This document shows, one piece after another, positions 49,242-57,489 of a stretch of 64,000 nucleotides of DNA. The notes beneath the pieces were generated by a model. The model did not search any database. It was given only the letters and a program-made list of their open reading frames with translations, and had not been told where the DNA came from. Each line of letters opens with the position of its first letter. Position 1 is the stretch's first letter. The position numbers and the translations under genes were made by a program. The stretch comes from CAVSMC01 sp963798655 (GTDB taxonomy: Bacteria > Pseudomonadota > Gammaproteobacteria > Burkholderiales > Casimicrobiaceae). Where the stretch lies: assembly GCA_963798655.1 (NCBI GenBank), contig CAWCUH010000004.1:620001-684000 (forward strand). Direction: 5' to 3'.

Positions 49242-50903
49242 ATGCTCGAAGGTTGTACGCCATGGCCCGCCGATCTCGCTGAGCGGTATCGCGAGCGGGG
49301 CTTGTGGCAGGGCGTCACGATTGCCGACATGGTCGGACGCACGATCGCGCGATTGCCGCGCAAGATCGCGCTGGTGCACGGATCCGAGCGCGTCTCGTAT
49401 GAGGCGCTCGGGCGCACGGTCGACCGCCTTGCGTGCGCATTTCTCGATGCGGGCGTCGGCGCGCTCGACCGCGTCGTTCTGCAACTGCCGAACGTGCCGC
49501 AATTCGTCTACGCGTATCTCGCGCTGGTGCGCATCGGTGCAATCCCGGTCACTGCGTTGCGTGCGCATCGGCACAGCGAGGTGCGCCATTTCCTCGCCGC
49601 GTCCGGCGCGACCGCGTACGTGATTCCCGATCGCATCAAGGACTTCGATTACCGGGCGATGGCGCGCGAGCTCGCGGCGTCGGCGCCGGCGCTGCGCACG
49701 GTGTTCGTCGCCGGCGAGGCAGGCGACGGCCAGCGCTCGTTGCAGGCGATGCTCGACGCGCCACGCTCCGACGCCGACGTCGCGAAGCGGCTCGCCGGTG
49801 TGCGCCCCGATCCATCGGAGGTCGCGACGATGCTCCTGTCCGGCGGCACGACGTCGCTGTCGAAGCTCATCCCGCGCACGCACGACGACTACGTGCTCAA
49901 TGCGCGCGCGTGCGGCGCGGCCGGCGGCTTCGACGAGCGTACGGTGCTGCTCGCGATCCTGCCGCTCGGCCACAACTACAACCTCGCGTCGCCGGGGATG
50001 CTCGGCGCGTTCTATTACGGCGGCACGGTCGTGCTCGCGCCGTCGGGCGACCCCGAGGAAGTGTTCGGTCTCGTCGAGCGCGAGCGGGTGACGACGATCG
50101 CCGCCGTCGTGCCGCTGATCTCGAACTGGCTCAATTCGGGCGCGGCGAAGCGCCACGACGTGTCGTCGCTTCGCGCGATCCAGAACGGCGGCGCGCGCCT
50201 CGCGCCCGAGCTTCGCGCGCGCGTGCGCGACACGTTCGGCTGCGTGCCGCAGGAGGTATACGGCACCGCCGAAGGGTTGATCAACATGGTGCGGCTCGAC
50301 GATCCCGACGAGCTCGTGCTCGAAAGCTCCGGCGCGCCGGTGCTCGACGACGACGAGATCCGTGTCGTCGACGACGACGGGAACGACGTGGCGGACGGCG
50401 TGCACGGCGAGCTTGTCACGCGCGGGCCGTATACGATCCGCGGCTACTACAACGCGCCGGACAAGAATCGCGAGGCGTTCACCGCCGACGGCTTCTACCG
50501 GATGGGCGACATCGTGCGCAAGCAGGGTCGCTACGTCTACACCGAAGGGCGGCGCAAGGACCTCATCAACCGCGGCGGCGAGAAGATCAGCTGCGAGGAG
50601 GTCGAGAACCTGATCTATATGCATCCGAGCGTTCAGGTCGCGACGCTCGTCGCGATGCCCGACCCCGTGTTCGGCGAAAAGGCATGCGCGTTCGTCGTGC
50701 CGAAGCCCGGCTGCACGCTCGCGTTCGACGAGCTGATCGCATACCTCAAGCAACAGAACATCGCGACGTTCAAACTGCCGGAGCGGCTCGAGGTGGTCGG
50801 CGCGCTGCCGACGTCGCCGGTCGGCAAGATCCTGAAGCGCCAGCTTCGCGAGATGATCACCGAGAAGCTCGCGCGCGAGGCGGCGCAGCGCAGCCCGCGA
50901 TGA
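49242..50903 (+). CDS. Aryl-acid adenylate / CoA ligase (DhbE- and 2-aminobenzoate ligase-like)
   Basis: The 553-residue ANL-superfamily enzyme has A3 LLSGGTTSLSKLIPRTH, the aryl-acid pocket motif LGHNYNLASPG (the HN pair that recognises 2-substituted benzoates in DhbE-type enzymes), A5 VYGTAEG, A8 RRKDLINRGGEKISCEEVE and the catalytic Lys in PTSPVGKILKRQ. It probably activates salicylate, 2-aminobenzoate or 2,3-dihydroxybenzoate; with the following aryl-CoA monooxygenase, CoA is the likely acceptor. No carrier-protein gene is near, which argues against a siderophore role. ATG 49242 follows GGGAGGAACG. Its stop overlaps the next ATG. Confidence 0.88.
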   Translation: MLEGCTPWPADLAERYRERGLWQGVTIADMVGRTIARLPRKIALVHGSERVSYEALGRTVDRLACAFLDAGVGALDRVVLQLPNVPQFVYAYLALVRIGAIPVTALRAHRHSEVRHFLAASGATAYVIPDRIKDFDYRAMARELAASAPALRTVFVAGEAGDGQRSLQAMLDAPRSDADVAKRLAGVRPDPSEVATMLLSGGTTSLSKLIPRTHDDYVLNARACGAAGGFDERTVLLAILPLGHNYNLASPGMLGAFYYGGTVVLAPSGDPEEVFGLVERERVTTIAAVVPLISNWLNSGAAKRHDVSSLRAIQNGGARLAPELRARVRDTFGCVPQEVYGTAEGLINMVRLDDPDELVLESSGAPVLDDDEIRVVDDDGNDVADGVHGELVTRGPYTIRGYYNAPDKNREAFTADGFYRMGDIVRKQGRYVYTEGRRKDLINRGGEKISCEEVENLIYMHPSVQVATLVAMPDPVFGEKACAFVVPKPGCTLAFDELIAYLKQQNIATFKLPERLEVVGALPTSPVGKILKRQLREMITEKLAREAAQRSPR

Positions 50904-52042
50904 AGGTCGGCATCGCCGGCGGCGGTCCCGCCGGACTCTTCTTCGCGTACCTGCTGAAGCGTCACGACGCAGCGCACGACGTGCGCATCGTCGAGCGCGC
51001 CCGCGCCGATGCGACGTATGGCTGGGGCGTCGTGTTCTCCGACGTCGCGCTGGCGTTCGTGCGTGACGCGGCACCGGCGCTTTACGAAGCGATGACGCGC
51101 GACCAGGAAGTGCATCGGGACATGCGCATCGTCCATCGCGGCGTCGCGGTGACGCTCGCGAACAACACGTTTCATCGGATGGCGCGCATCGATCTGCTGC
51201 GCGCGCTGCGCCAGCACTGCATGCAGCTCGGCGTCGCGATCGAGTTCGGCCGTCGCGTCACCGACATCGCCGAGTTCGACGACTGCGATCTCGTCGTCTG
51301 CGCCGACGGTGCCGCCAGCGCGCTTCGCACGCGCTACGCCGGGCGCTTCGGGCCGTCGCTCGACGAGCGGCCGAACCGGCTCGCGTGGTATGGCACGACG
51401 CAGCCGTTCGATCCGCTGTCGCTGATCTTCCGCGAGTGCGACGACGGCCTGCTGATCGCACACGCCTATCGCTACAGCCGCACGCACAGCACGTTTCTCG
51501 TCGAAACCGATCCTCGAACGTTCGCAGATGCGGGGCTCGACCGCGGGAGCGTCGAGCATAGCCTCGACTACTGCGAGCGCGTATTCGCTGTCGATCTCGA
51601 CGGCCATCCGCTGGTGTCGAACAACTCGGCCTGGTTCCGCTACACGATCGTGCGCAATCGCCGCTGGCACTTCGACAACGTCGTGCTGCTCGGCGACGCG
51701 CTGCGCACCGGGCATCCGTCGGTCGGGTCGGGAACGCGGCTCGCAATGCAGGATTCGATCGCGCTGTTCGACGCCTGCGTCGCGTGCGGCTTCGACGTGC
51801 CGGCGTCGCTCGCCGAGTTCGAGCGGCGGCGCCGGCCGGGGTCGGACGCGCTGCAGCAGGCGGCGGTGAAAAGCACCGAGTGGTACGAGACGGTGCGCTC
51901 GAAGCTCGAGCTCGACCCGGTGTCGTTCGCGTACGACTATCTTCGTCGCACCGGTCGCGTGAGCCACGCCGACGTGCGCGCGCGCGACCCTGACCTCGCC
52001 GCCGCGTACGAGGCGCTGCATCCGCAAGGCGCGCCGCCGTAG
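50900..52042 (+). CDS. FAD monooxygenase, salicylyl-CoA / 2-aminobenzoyl-CoA type, standalone
   Basis: The 380-residue protein has the FAD motif GGGPAGLFFAYLLKRHD and the conserved TYGWGVVFSD. The second FAD motif LLGDALRTGHPSVGSGTRLA is close to that of salicylyl-CoA 5-hydroxylase and the N-terminal half of 2-aminobenzoyl-CoA monooxygenase/reductase. In those enzymes the domain is fused to an old-yellow-enzyme domain; here it is a separate gene with the reductase 97 bases further on. It overlaps the ligase stop (ATGA). Expected role: hydroxylation or epoxidation of the aryl-CoA made by the ligase. Substrate identity is inference. Confidence 0.86.
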   Translation: MKVGIAGGGPAGLFFAYLLKRHDAAHDVRIVERARADATYGWGVVFSDVALAFVRDAAPALYEAMTRDQEVHRDMRIVHRGVAVTLANNTFHRMARIDLLRALRQHCMQLGVAIEFGRRVTDIAEFDDCDLVVCADGAASALRTRYAGRFGPSLDERPNRLAWYGTTQPFDPLSLIFRECDDGLLIAHAYRYSRTHSTFLVETDPRTFADAGLDRGSVEHSLDYCERVFAVDLDGHPLVSNNSAWFRYTIVRNRRWHFDNVVLLGDALRTGHPSVGSGTRLAMQDSIALFDACVACGFDVPASLAEFERRRRPGSDALQQAAVKSTEWYETVRSKLELDPVSFAYDYLRRTGRVSHADVRARDPDLAAAYEALHPQGAPP

Positions 52043-52139
52043 CGAAACGTTGATCCATGTCGAGGCGTGCGCCGTCTCGCTCCGATAGCGTCGTCGGCTT
52101 GCGCGGCCCTCGCCCGCGCGTGACGAGGAGCAGCCTGAC

Positions 52140-54107
52140 ATGAGACCCGGCGAGCAGAAGCTGCCCGCGCTGTTCCGGCCCGGCCGGATCGGCCGGTTCG
52201 CGACGAAGAACACCATCAAGTACGGCGCGTGCTGCGTGTCGAACTACAACACACGCGACGGCTTCGTGAGCGAGCGCGAGCTCGCGCGCACCCGCGTGAT
52301 CGCCGGCACCGGCTGCGGCATCATCACCAACCAGGGCGCGTATCCCGATCCGCTCGGCGAAGGCAAGGCGTACTTCCGCCAAATCGCGATCTACGATGAC
52401 AAGTTCCTGCCGCAGTTCGAGAAGATCGCCGGCTACATCCACGACGCCGGCGCGATCGCGATCCAGCAGATCCTGCACGCGGGCCGCTACGGCGGGATCG
52501 ACCTCGGTTACTGCCTGCAGCCGTCGATCGTGCCGCAGACGCTGCCGCACTTCCGGCCGCCGCGCGAGATCACCGTCGCGCAGATCGGCGCCGTGGTGCG
52601 CCAGCACGCGGACGCCGCGCGTCGCGCCGTCAAGGCGGGGTTCGACGGCACCGAGGTCACGAGCTTCATGGGCTACCTGCTCGCGACGTTCAACTCGCGC
52701 TTCACCAACCAGCGGACGGACGAATACGGCGGCTCGATCGAGAACCGCGGCCGCTTCATGCGCGAGCTGATCGACGCGATCAAGCAGGCGACGCCGGACC
52801 ATCCGCTGATCGTGCGGCTGAACGGCGCCGAGCTGATGGACCGCTGGGGCGGCAACAGCGAGGACGAATGCTTCGAGCTGATGCAGCAGGCGGTCGATTG
52901 CGGCGTCGACATGGTGAGCGTCACCGTCGGCTGGCAGGAGGCGCCGGAGTCGTCGATCGGGCGCGACATCGCGCCGGGGCACTGGAACTATCTCGCGGCG
53001 CGCGCGAAGCGGATGTTTCCCGACACGCCGATCGCGTTCGGCAACCGGCTGCCCGACCCGGTGATGGCGAACGCGTGCATCGGCAACGGCGAGTTCGACT
53101 TCTGGGAGGTGTGCCGGCCGCTGCTCGCCGATCCCGATCTCGTGCACAAGGCGGCCGAGGATCGGCTGAACGAGGTACGCCGCTGCGTCGGCTCGCTCAA
53201 TTGCCTGTCGCGCCTGTTCCGCGACCTGCCGTACACGTGCACGATGAATCCGCGCCTCGGCCACGAGGTCGAGCCCGGGTACGAGGCGAAGCCGGCGGCC
53301 GTGAAGAAGAAGGTGATGGTGATCGGCGCCGGGCCTGCCGGCCTCGAATGCGCGATCACCGCGGCGGCGCGCGGCCACGATGTCGTCGTGTTCGAGAAGG
53401 CGGACCACATCGGCGGCAACCTCGTCGCGTACGCGCGGAACGACCTCGCGCGCCGCGACGATCTCGACAGCATCGTGCGCCACTACGACGTGATGACCGC
53501 GAAGCTCGGCGTCGACTTGCGCCTGGGCACCGCCGTCACGCCGAAGCTGATGCGCAGCGTGCTCCACCAATTCGACGCCGCGGTCGTCGCCGCCGGAGCG
53601 CGGATCGACCGCGAGCGCCTCGCGTCGATCGAAGGCGCCGAGCGCATCGTCGACGCGCTCGACGTCGCGCACGGACGCGTCGCGGCCGGGCGCAACGTCG
53701 TCGTCATCGGCGCCGGCAAGATCGGGCTCGCGATCGCCGAGAAGCTCGCGAGCGCTGGCGCGAACGTCACGCTCGTCGAGGCGGACAAGCGCATCGCCGG
53801 CGACGTGATCCCGTCGTTCAAGTGGCGCCACTCGACGTGGGTCGACGAGCTCGGCATCGCGACGCTCACGCAATCGCGTGTTCGCCGCGTCACCGCCGAC
53901 ACGGTTCACGTCGTCGCGCACGACGGCGCCGAGCGCACGATCGCGGCCGACACGGTGATCGCCGCGGCGCCGCGCACGCCGAACCAGCAGCTCTTTCACG
54001 AGCTCGAATGGATGATCGACGAGGTCCACGGCTGCGGCGACGCGCTCGTGCCGCGCGGTCTCGACGCGGCGATCCACGAAGGCTTTCGGCTGGGAGTGCG
54101 GCTGTGA
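52140..54107 (+). CDS. Old-yellow-enzyme / 2,4-dienoyl-CoA reductase-like flavoprotein with altered key residues
   Basis: The 655-residue protein has an FMN TIM barrel (about 1-345; FNSRFTNQRTDEYGGSIENR), an Fe-S linker and a C-terminal FAD/NAD(P) domain (VIGAGPAGLECA, VVVIGAGKIGLAIAEKLASAGANV). Two departures stand out. The usual active-site motif EIHGAHGYL reads EVTSFMGYL (residues 172-180), so both histidines are lost. The cluster motif C-x2-C-x2/3-C...C reads C349, S352, C355, C367, with one Cys replaced by Ser. It may reduce the dearomatised CoA ester made by the upstream monooxygenase. Start ATG 52140. Its stop overlaps the next gene. Confidence 0.87.
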   Translation: MRPGEQKLPALFRPGRIGRFATKNTIKYGACCVSNYNTRDGFVSERELARTRVIAGTGCGIITNQGAYPDPLGEGKAYFRQIAIYDDKFLPQFEKIAGYIHDAGAIAIQQILHAGRYGGIDLGYCLQPSIVPQTLPHFRPPREITVAQIGAVVRQHADAARRAVKAGFDGTEVTSFMGYLLATFNSRFTNQRTDEYGGSIENRGRFMRELIDAIKQATPDHPLIVRLNGAELMDRWGGNSEDECFELMQQAVDCGVDMVSVTVGWQEAPESSIGRDIAPGHWNYLAARAKRMFPDTPIAFGNRLPDPVMANACIGNGEFDFWEVCRPLLADPDLVHKAAEDRLNEVRRCVGSLNCLSRLFRDLPYTCTMNPRLGHEVEPGYEAKPAAVKKKVMVIGAGPAGLECAITAAARGHDVVVFEKADHIGGNLVAYARNDLARRDDLDSIVRHYDVMTAKLGVDLRLGTAVTPKLMRSVLHQFDAAVVAAGARIDRERLASIEGAERIVDALDVAHGRVAAGRNVVVIGAGKIGLAIAEKLASAGANVTLVEADKRIAGDVIPSFKWRHSTWVDELGIATLTQSRVRRVTADTVHVVAHDGAERTIAADTVIAAAPRTPNQQLFHELEWMIDEVHGCGDALVPRGLDAAIHEGFRLGVRL

Positions 54108-54586
54108 GCGCGTTGGTCGTCGACGACGCGCTGGCGGTCGTCGCGCAGCGCTGGCGCGCGCTGTTCGACGAGCGCCGCGGCGCGCTCGCCGAGCTCGCGA
54201 ACGGGGCGCGGATGGGATTCGTCGCGCGCGCGGACTTCTCGCCCGGCGCCGGCCGGCGCCGCGCGGGATTGGTGGAGGCGGGCGCGCGCGCGAGCGGTGC
54301 ACCGATGCTCGCGTTCCAGATGTGCGACGGCGCGATGGCGGTGAGCGCCGCATGGTTCGAAGGGTTCGAGCATGCCGCGCTCGACCTGCTGTTCGTCGCC
54401 GACGACGAGGCGCTGGGCGATCTGGTCGCGAGCGAGGCGGCCGCGACGCTCGGCGTTCTCAAGCGCGCGCTTCGCCGCGGCAGCGTGATGTTCTACGCGC
54501 TCAAGCCGAAGCACGAGCTGCAGGACCTGGGCTACGAGGACTTCATCGACTCGCTCGGCCTTGCGTTCCTCGGCGCGTGCCGTTAG
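54104..54586 (+). CDS. Unknown protein of the aryl-acid operon
   Basis: The 160-residue soluble Ala-rich protein has the central LAFQMCDGAMAVSAAWFEGFEHAALDLLF and a C-terminal KPKHELQDLGYEDFIDSLGLAFL. GTG 54104 overlaps the reductase stop (GTGA), so it is tightly coupled to that enzyme. I recognise no domain. Its coupling suggests a small partner, accessory subunit or a second-step enzyme for the product of the reductase. No signal peptide or metal motif is seen. Confidence 0.75.
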   Translation: MSALVVDDALAVVAQRWRALFDERRGALAELANGARMGFVARADFSPGAGRRRAGLVEAGARASGAPMLAFQMCDGAMAVSAAWFEGFEHAALDLLFVADDEALGDLVASEAAATLGVLKRALRRGSVMFYALKPKHELQDLGYEDFIDSLGLAFLGACR

Positions 54587-54595
54587 CTTCCTCCG

Positions 54596-54796
54596 ATGAT
54601 CTTCGCCAACCCGTCCGGCGCGCCGGAGCTCGCGTGCAACGCATGCGGCTGCCGCTGGTTCGACCGGATGACGAACGCCTGCTACGAATGCGGCGAGCCC
54701 GTGCCCGCGGCGGATGTCGAAGCGTTCGAGCGCGCCGTCGCGCTCTGGCGGGCGAGAACGGCCGACGCCGCCGACGCGCGGGAATCGCCGCGATGA
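54596..54796 (+). CDS. Zinc-ribbon mini-protein
   Basis: The 66-residue protein has two Cys pairs, C14-x2-C17 (ELACNACGCRW) and C29-x2-C32 (NACYECGEP), making a small zinc ribbon, and a charged helical tail. It starts 9 bases after the preceding stop, with no strong ribosome site, and its stop overlaps the TlpA-like start (ATGA). Its coupling to neighbours supports real translation. Function unknown. Confidence 0.7.
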   Translation: MIFANPSGAPELACNACGCRWFDRMTNACYECGEPVPAADVEAFERAVALWRARTADAADARESPR

Positions 54797-55320
54797 CGCC
54801 GGGCCGGCGCCGTTTCGTCGTGAGCGCCGCCGGCGCGTTCGCCGCCGCCACGAGGCGCCTCGCGCGCGCGCAGACACCGATCGACGGCGCCACGGCGATC
54901 CCGGCGCTCGGCACGCGCATCGACGTGCCGGACGTCGTGCAGCTCGACGGCACGCGCGTGCCCGCTTCGTATTGGCGCGGCAAGGTGCTGGTCGTCGAGC
55001 TGTGGGCGAGCTGGTGCCCGTTCTGCGCGAAGCAGAATCCATACATCGACCGGCTGCATCGCGAGCACGCCGCGCAGGGACTCGAAGTGCTCGGCCTTTC
55101 GATCGACCGCCACCACGAGGACGCGACGAAGTACATGCGCGATCACGGCTACGCGTTTCGCGCGGCGATGTTCGATGCCCGCTGGCAGGCGCTGATCGGC
55201 AGGCCGAAGCAGATTCCCGCGCTCTGGGTGATCGGGCGCGAGGGACGGCTCGCCTATTTCGAGGCGCGCGAGATGTTCCCCGAAGACATCGCCGAGCTCG
55301 CGCGCTTCCTGCGCGCCTAG
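54793..55320 (+). CDS. TlpA/ResA-like exported thioredoxin
   Basis: The 175-residue protein has a twin-arginine-like N-terminus (MTPGRRRFVVSAAGAFAAA), then a thioredoxin fold with the redox motif WASWCPFCAKQNP (CPFC) and the cis-Pro region KQIPALWVIGREG. It is probably periplasmic and reduces or assembles cysteines in exported proteins such as cytochrome c. It could support the haem-containing NirK that follows, or the last step of the operon upstream. ATG 54793 overlaps the zinc-ribbon stop. Confidence 0.86.
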   Translation: MTPGRRRFVVSAAGAFAAATRRLARAQTPIDGATAIPALGTRIDVPDVVQLDGTRVPASYWRGKVLVVELWASWCPFCAKQNPYIDRLHREHAAQGLEVLGLSIDRHHEDATKYMRDHGYAFRAAMFDARWQALIGRPKQIPALWVIGREGRLAYFEAREMFPEDIAELARFLRA

Positions 55321-55400
55321 CACGCTGCGCGGCACGGCGGGCGTCGAAAGGCTTGCCGGTCAAAGGAACCGCGAACAGCGGGCCACTGTCTCGGCCTCTC

Positions 55401-55412
55401 AAACTATAGTTT
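55401..55412. promoter_or_regulatory. Palindrome over the putative nirK -10
   Basis: AAACTATAGTTT is a perfect 12-base palindrome 19 bases before the nirK start, with TATAGT (55405-55410) a likely -10. No good -35 is found, which suggests activator control. The regulator that reads it is unknown; it does not resemble the FNR or NsrR sites at norB. The rest of 55321-55400 shows no gene. Confidence 0.5.
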
Positions 55413-55431
55413 CGCCGTGGAGGGGACCGCG

Positions 55432-57090
55432 ATGACGCTTCGATTCCGTTCCGTTTGCGCGCTGGTCGCGGTGGCATGCGCAGCGACTGCCTGCAACCGC
55501 AGCGAAGAGAAGGCCGCCCCCACCGCCGCGGCGGCGCAAACGCCGGCGCCAGCGAGCGGGACCTCCGCGGCGCCGCGCGCGAGCGCCGACGATCGCTACG
55601 ACACCTCCAGGATGGATTTCAAGCCGCCGGCGGCCGTGCTGTCGAGCGAGCGACACACGGGAGCGTTCGCGCAGGGCGGCGCGCTGTCGATGGACGCGAC
55701 GGTGAAGCCGCTCGTGCCCGATCCGGTGAAGGAAATCCGGCTCGACACGACGCACAAGATCATCGATATCGCGCCGGGCGTGAAGTTCTCGGCATGGACG
55801 TTCGGCGATCAGGTGCCCGGGCCGGTCATCCGCGCGCGCGTCGGCGACCGCATCAAGTTCTCGATGACCAATCGCTCCGACGAGCCCGTGCCCGGCGTTC
55901 GCGTCACCGCGGCGCCGATGATGCACTCGATGGACTTCCATGCGGCAATGGTGTCGCCGTCGGACAAGTACCGGTCAATTGCGCCGGGCCAGACGATCAG
56001 CTTCGAGTTCACGCCGAACTATCCCGGCGTATTCATGTACCACTGCGGCACGCCGATGGTGCTCGAGCACATCGCGTCCGGCATGTACGGCATGATGATC
56101 GTCGAGCCGCGCGACGGCTACCCGACGAAGGTCGACCGCGAATACGCGATCATCCAGAGCGAGCTGTACACGAAGCTCGACCCGCAGAAGCGCAAGATCG
56201 ACGGTGTGCCGCTTTACGTGCTCGACGGCGACCGCGTGCGCTCGAAGGCGCCGACGTACACCGTCTTCAACGGGCGCTACAACGGCTTCGTCGACAAGCC
56301 GCTCGAGGCGAAACCGGGCGAGCGCGTGCGCCTGTTCGTGCTGAACGTCGGTCCGTCGAACACGTCGAGCTTCCACGTCGTCGGCACGATCTTCGACCGC
56401 GTGTGGATCGACGGCAATCCCGACAACCAGTTCCGCGGCATGCAAACGGTGCTGCTCGGCTCGTCGAGCTCGGCCATCGTCGAGTTTGTCATTCCCGAGG
56501 CCGGCAACTACGTGATGGTGGACCATCATTTCGCGAACGCATCGCAGGGCGCCGTCGGCGTCATTGCGGCGGGCGGCAGGCCGGAAGGCGGCCTCGACGC
56601 CGAGCACCACAACATCCCGGCGACCGCGGCGCCCACCGATCCCGTGGCGGTGCGCGGCAAGCTCGCGTTCGAGTCGAAGTGCCTCGCTTGCCATTCGATC
56701 GCCGGCGGCGACAAGGTCGGCCCCGACCTCTACGGCGTCACCAAGCGGCGCGACGACGCGTGGCTCGCGCGGTGGCTGAAGGATCCCGACGCGATGCTGA
56801 AGAGCGACGCGGCGGCGAAGCAGATGCTCGACAAGTACAAGATACCGATGCCGAACCAGGGCCTGAACGACGCCGACATTCGCGAGTACGTCGCGTACTT
56901 CAAATGGGCCGACGCGAACGTACGCCCGCAGGGGATGACGCAACCGCAGCCCGCCGCGCCGGGCACGGCGTTGCCGCCGGGCGGGACGACGTCCGCGCCG
57001 GCTCCCGGCCAGGTGCCGCCGCGCGAGACGCAATCCGCGACCGACGTGCCCGGCGCGCAGCCAACCAAACAGCCGGCGGTGACGAAATGA
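55432..57090 (+). CDS. nirK: Copper nitrite reductase with C-terminal cytochrome c domain
   Basis: The 552-residue enzyme reduces nitrite to NO in the periplasm. It has a probable lipoprotein signal (Cys21 after AATA) and two cupredoxin domains. Type 1 copper ligands are H165, C205, H213 and M218; type 2 ligands are H170, H204 and H315; the catalytic Asp is D168. A linker leads to a cytochrome c domain with CLACH (417-421) and axial Met473, then a Pro-rich tail (about 500-552). By eye, the usual second catalytic His (AxNiR H255) aligns with Y276. The start ATG 55432 follows GTGGAGGGG. Its stop overlaps the next gene. Confidence 0.92.
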   Translation: MTLRFRSVCALVAVACAATACNRSEEKAAPTAAAAQTPAPASGTSAAPRASADDRYDTSRMDFKPPAAVLSSERHTGAFAQGGALSMDATVKPLVPDPVKEIRLDTTHKIIDIAPGVKFSAWTFGDQVPGPVIRARVGDRIKFSMTNRSDEPVPGVRVTAAPMMHSMDFHAAMVSPSDKYRSIAPGQTISFEFTPNYPGVFMYHCGTPMVLEHIASGMYGMMIVEPRDGYPTKVDREYAIIQSELYTKLDPQKRKIDGVPLYVLDGDRVRSKAPTYTVFNGRYNGFVDKPLEAKPGERVRLFVLNVGPSNTSSFHVVGTIFDRVWIDGNPDNQFRGMQTVLLGSSSSAIVEFVIPEAGNYVMVDHHFANASQGAVGVIAAGGRPEGGLDAEHHNIPATAAPTDPVAVRGKLAFESKCLACHSIAGGDKVGPDLYGVTKRRDDAWLARWLKDPDAMLKSDAAAKQMLDKYKIPMPNQGLNDADIREYVAYFKWADANVRPQGMTQPQPAAPGTALPPGGTTSAPAPGQVPPRETQSATDVPGAQPTKQPAVTK

Positions 57091-57488
57091 GCATGCGAGC
57101 CCTGGCTGCGTTGTCGGTCGCGCTCGTGCCGTTCGCGGCGAGCGCCTGCGGCGTGTGCATCGACGACAGGATCGCCGCGACCTACGACCATCACGTCGCG
57201 ACGCAGGCCGCCGGGCACCATCACGCCGTCGTATTCGCGTCGATGACCGCAAACGCCGATGCACGAGTCGTCGTGCGCGAGGCGCGGCGTGCCGCGGGCC
57301 GCGTCCGCGGCGTCGACGCCGGCACTGTTCGCTCGGCGGCGGAGCCGCTCGGGCTTTCGTTCGCGATCGATCCGAAGGTGCAGACGCCGGCGCGCGCGCT
57401 CGCCGACATCGAGCGCGGCGTCGCGGTGCCCGGCTTCACGATCACGCTCCTTCGCGTCGTGCGTGCCGACGCGAGCGGCGGCAACTGA
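57087..57488 (+). CDS. Small exported Cys/His-rich protein coupled to nirK
   Basis: The 133-residue protein has a signal ending at a possible lipobox (AASA then C21). It is followed by C21-x2-C24 (CGVC), a His pair (H35-H36) and H44-H45-H46. This cluster of soft ligands near the mature N-terminus suggests metal binding, and its ATG overlaps the nirK stop (ATGA). A copper chaperone or maturation role for NirK is an inference. The C-terminal part (about 55-130) shows an alpha/beta pattern without a motif I can name. Confidence 0.7.
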   Translation: MSMRALAALSVALVPFAASACGVCIDDRIAATYDHHVATQAAGHHHAVVFASMTANADARVVVREARRAAGRVRGVDAGTVRSAAEPLGLSFAIDPKVQTPARALADIERGVAVPGFTITLLRVVRADASGGN

Positions 57489-57489
57489 A

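Noticed and set aside
49242..50903. A siderophore (enterobactin-type) starter enzyme
   Set aside because: No isochorismatase, carrier protein or NRPS genes are adjacent; the following aryl-CoA monooxygenase and reductase argue for catabolism.
51258..54353. A reverse-strand open frame of about 1031 codons opposite the monooxygenase and reductase genes
   Set aside because: It is a composition effect of GC-rich codon use on the other strand: Arg-rich low-complexity product, no recognised domain, and it lies fully over well-supported genes.
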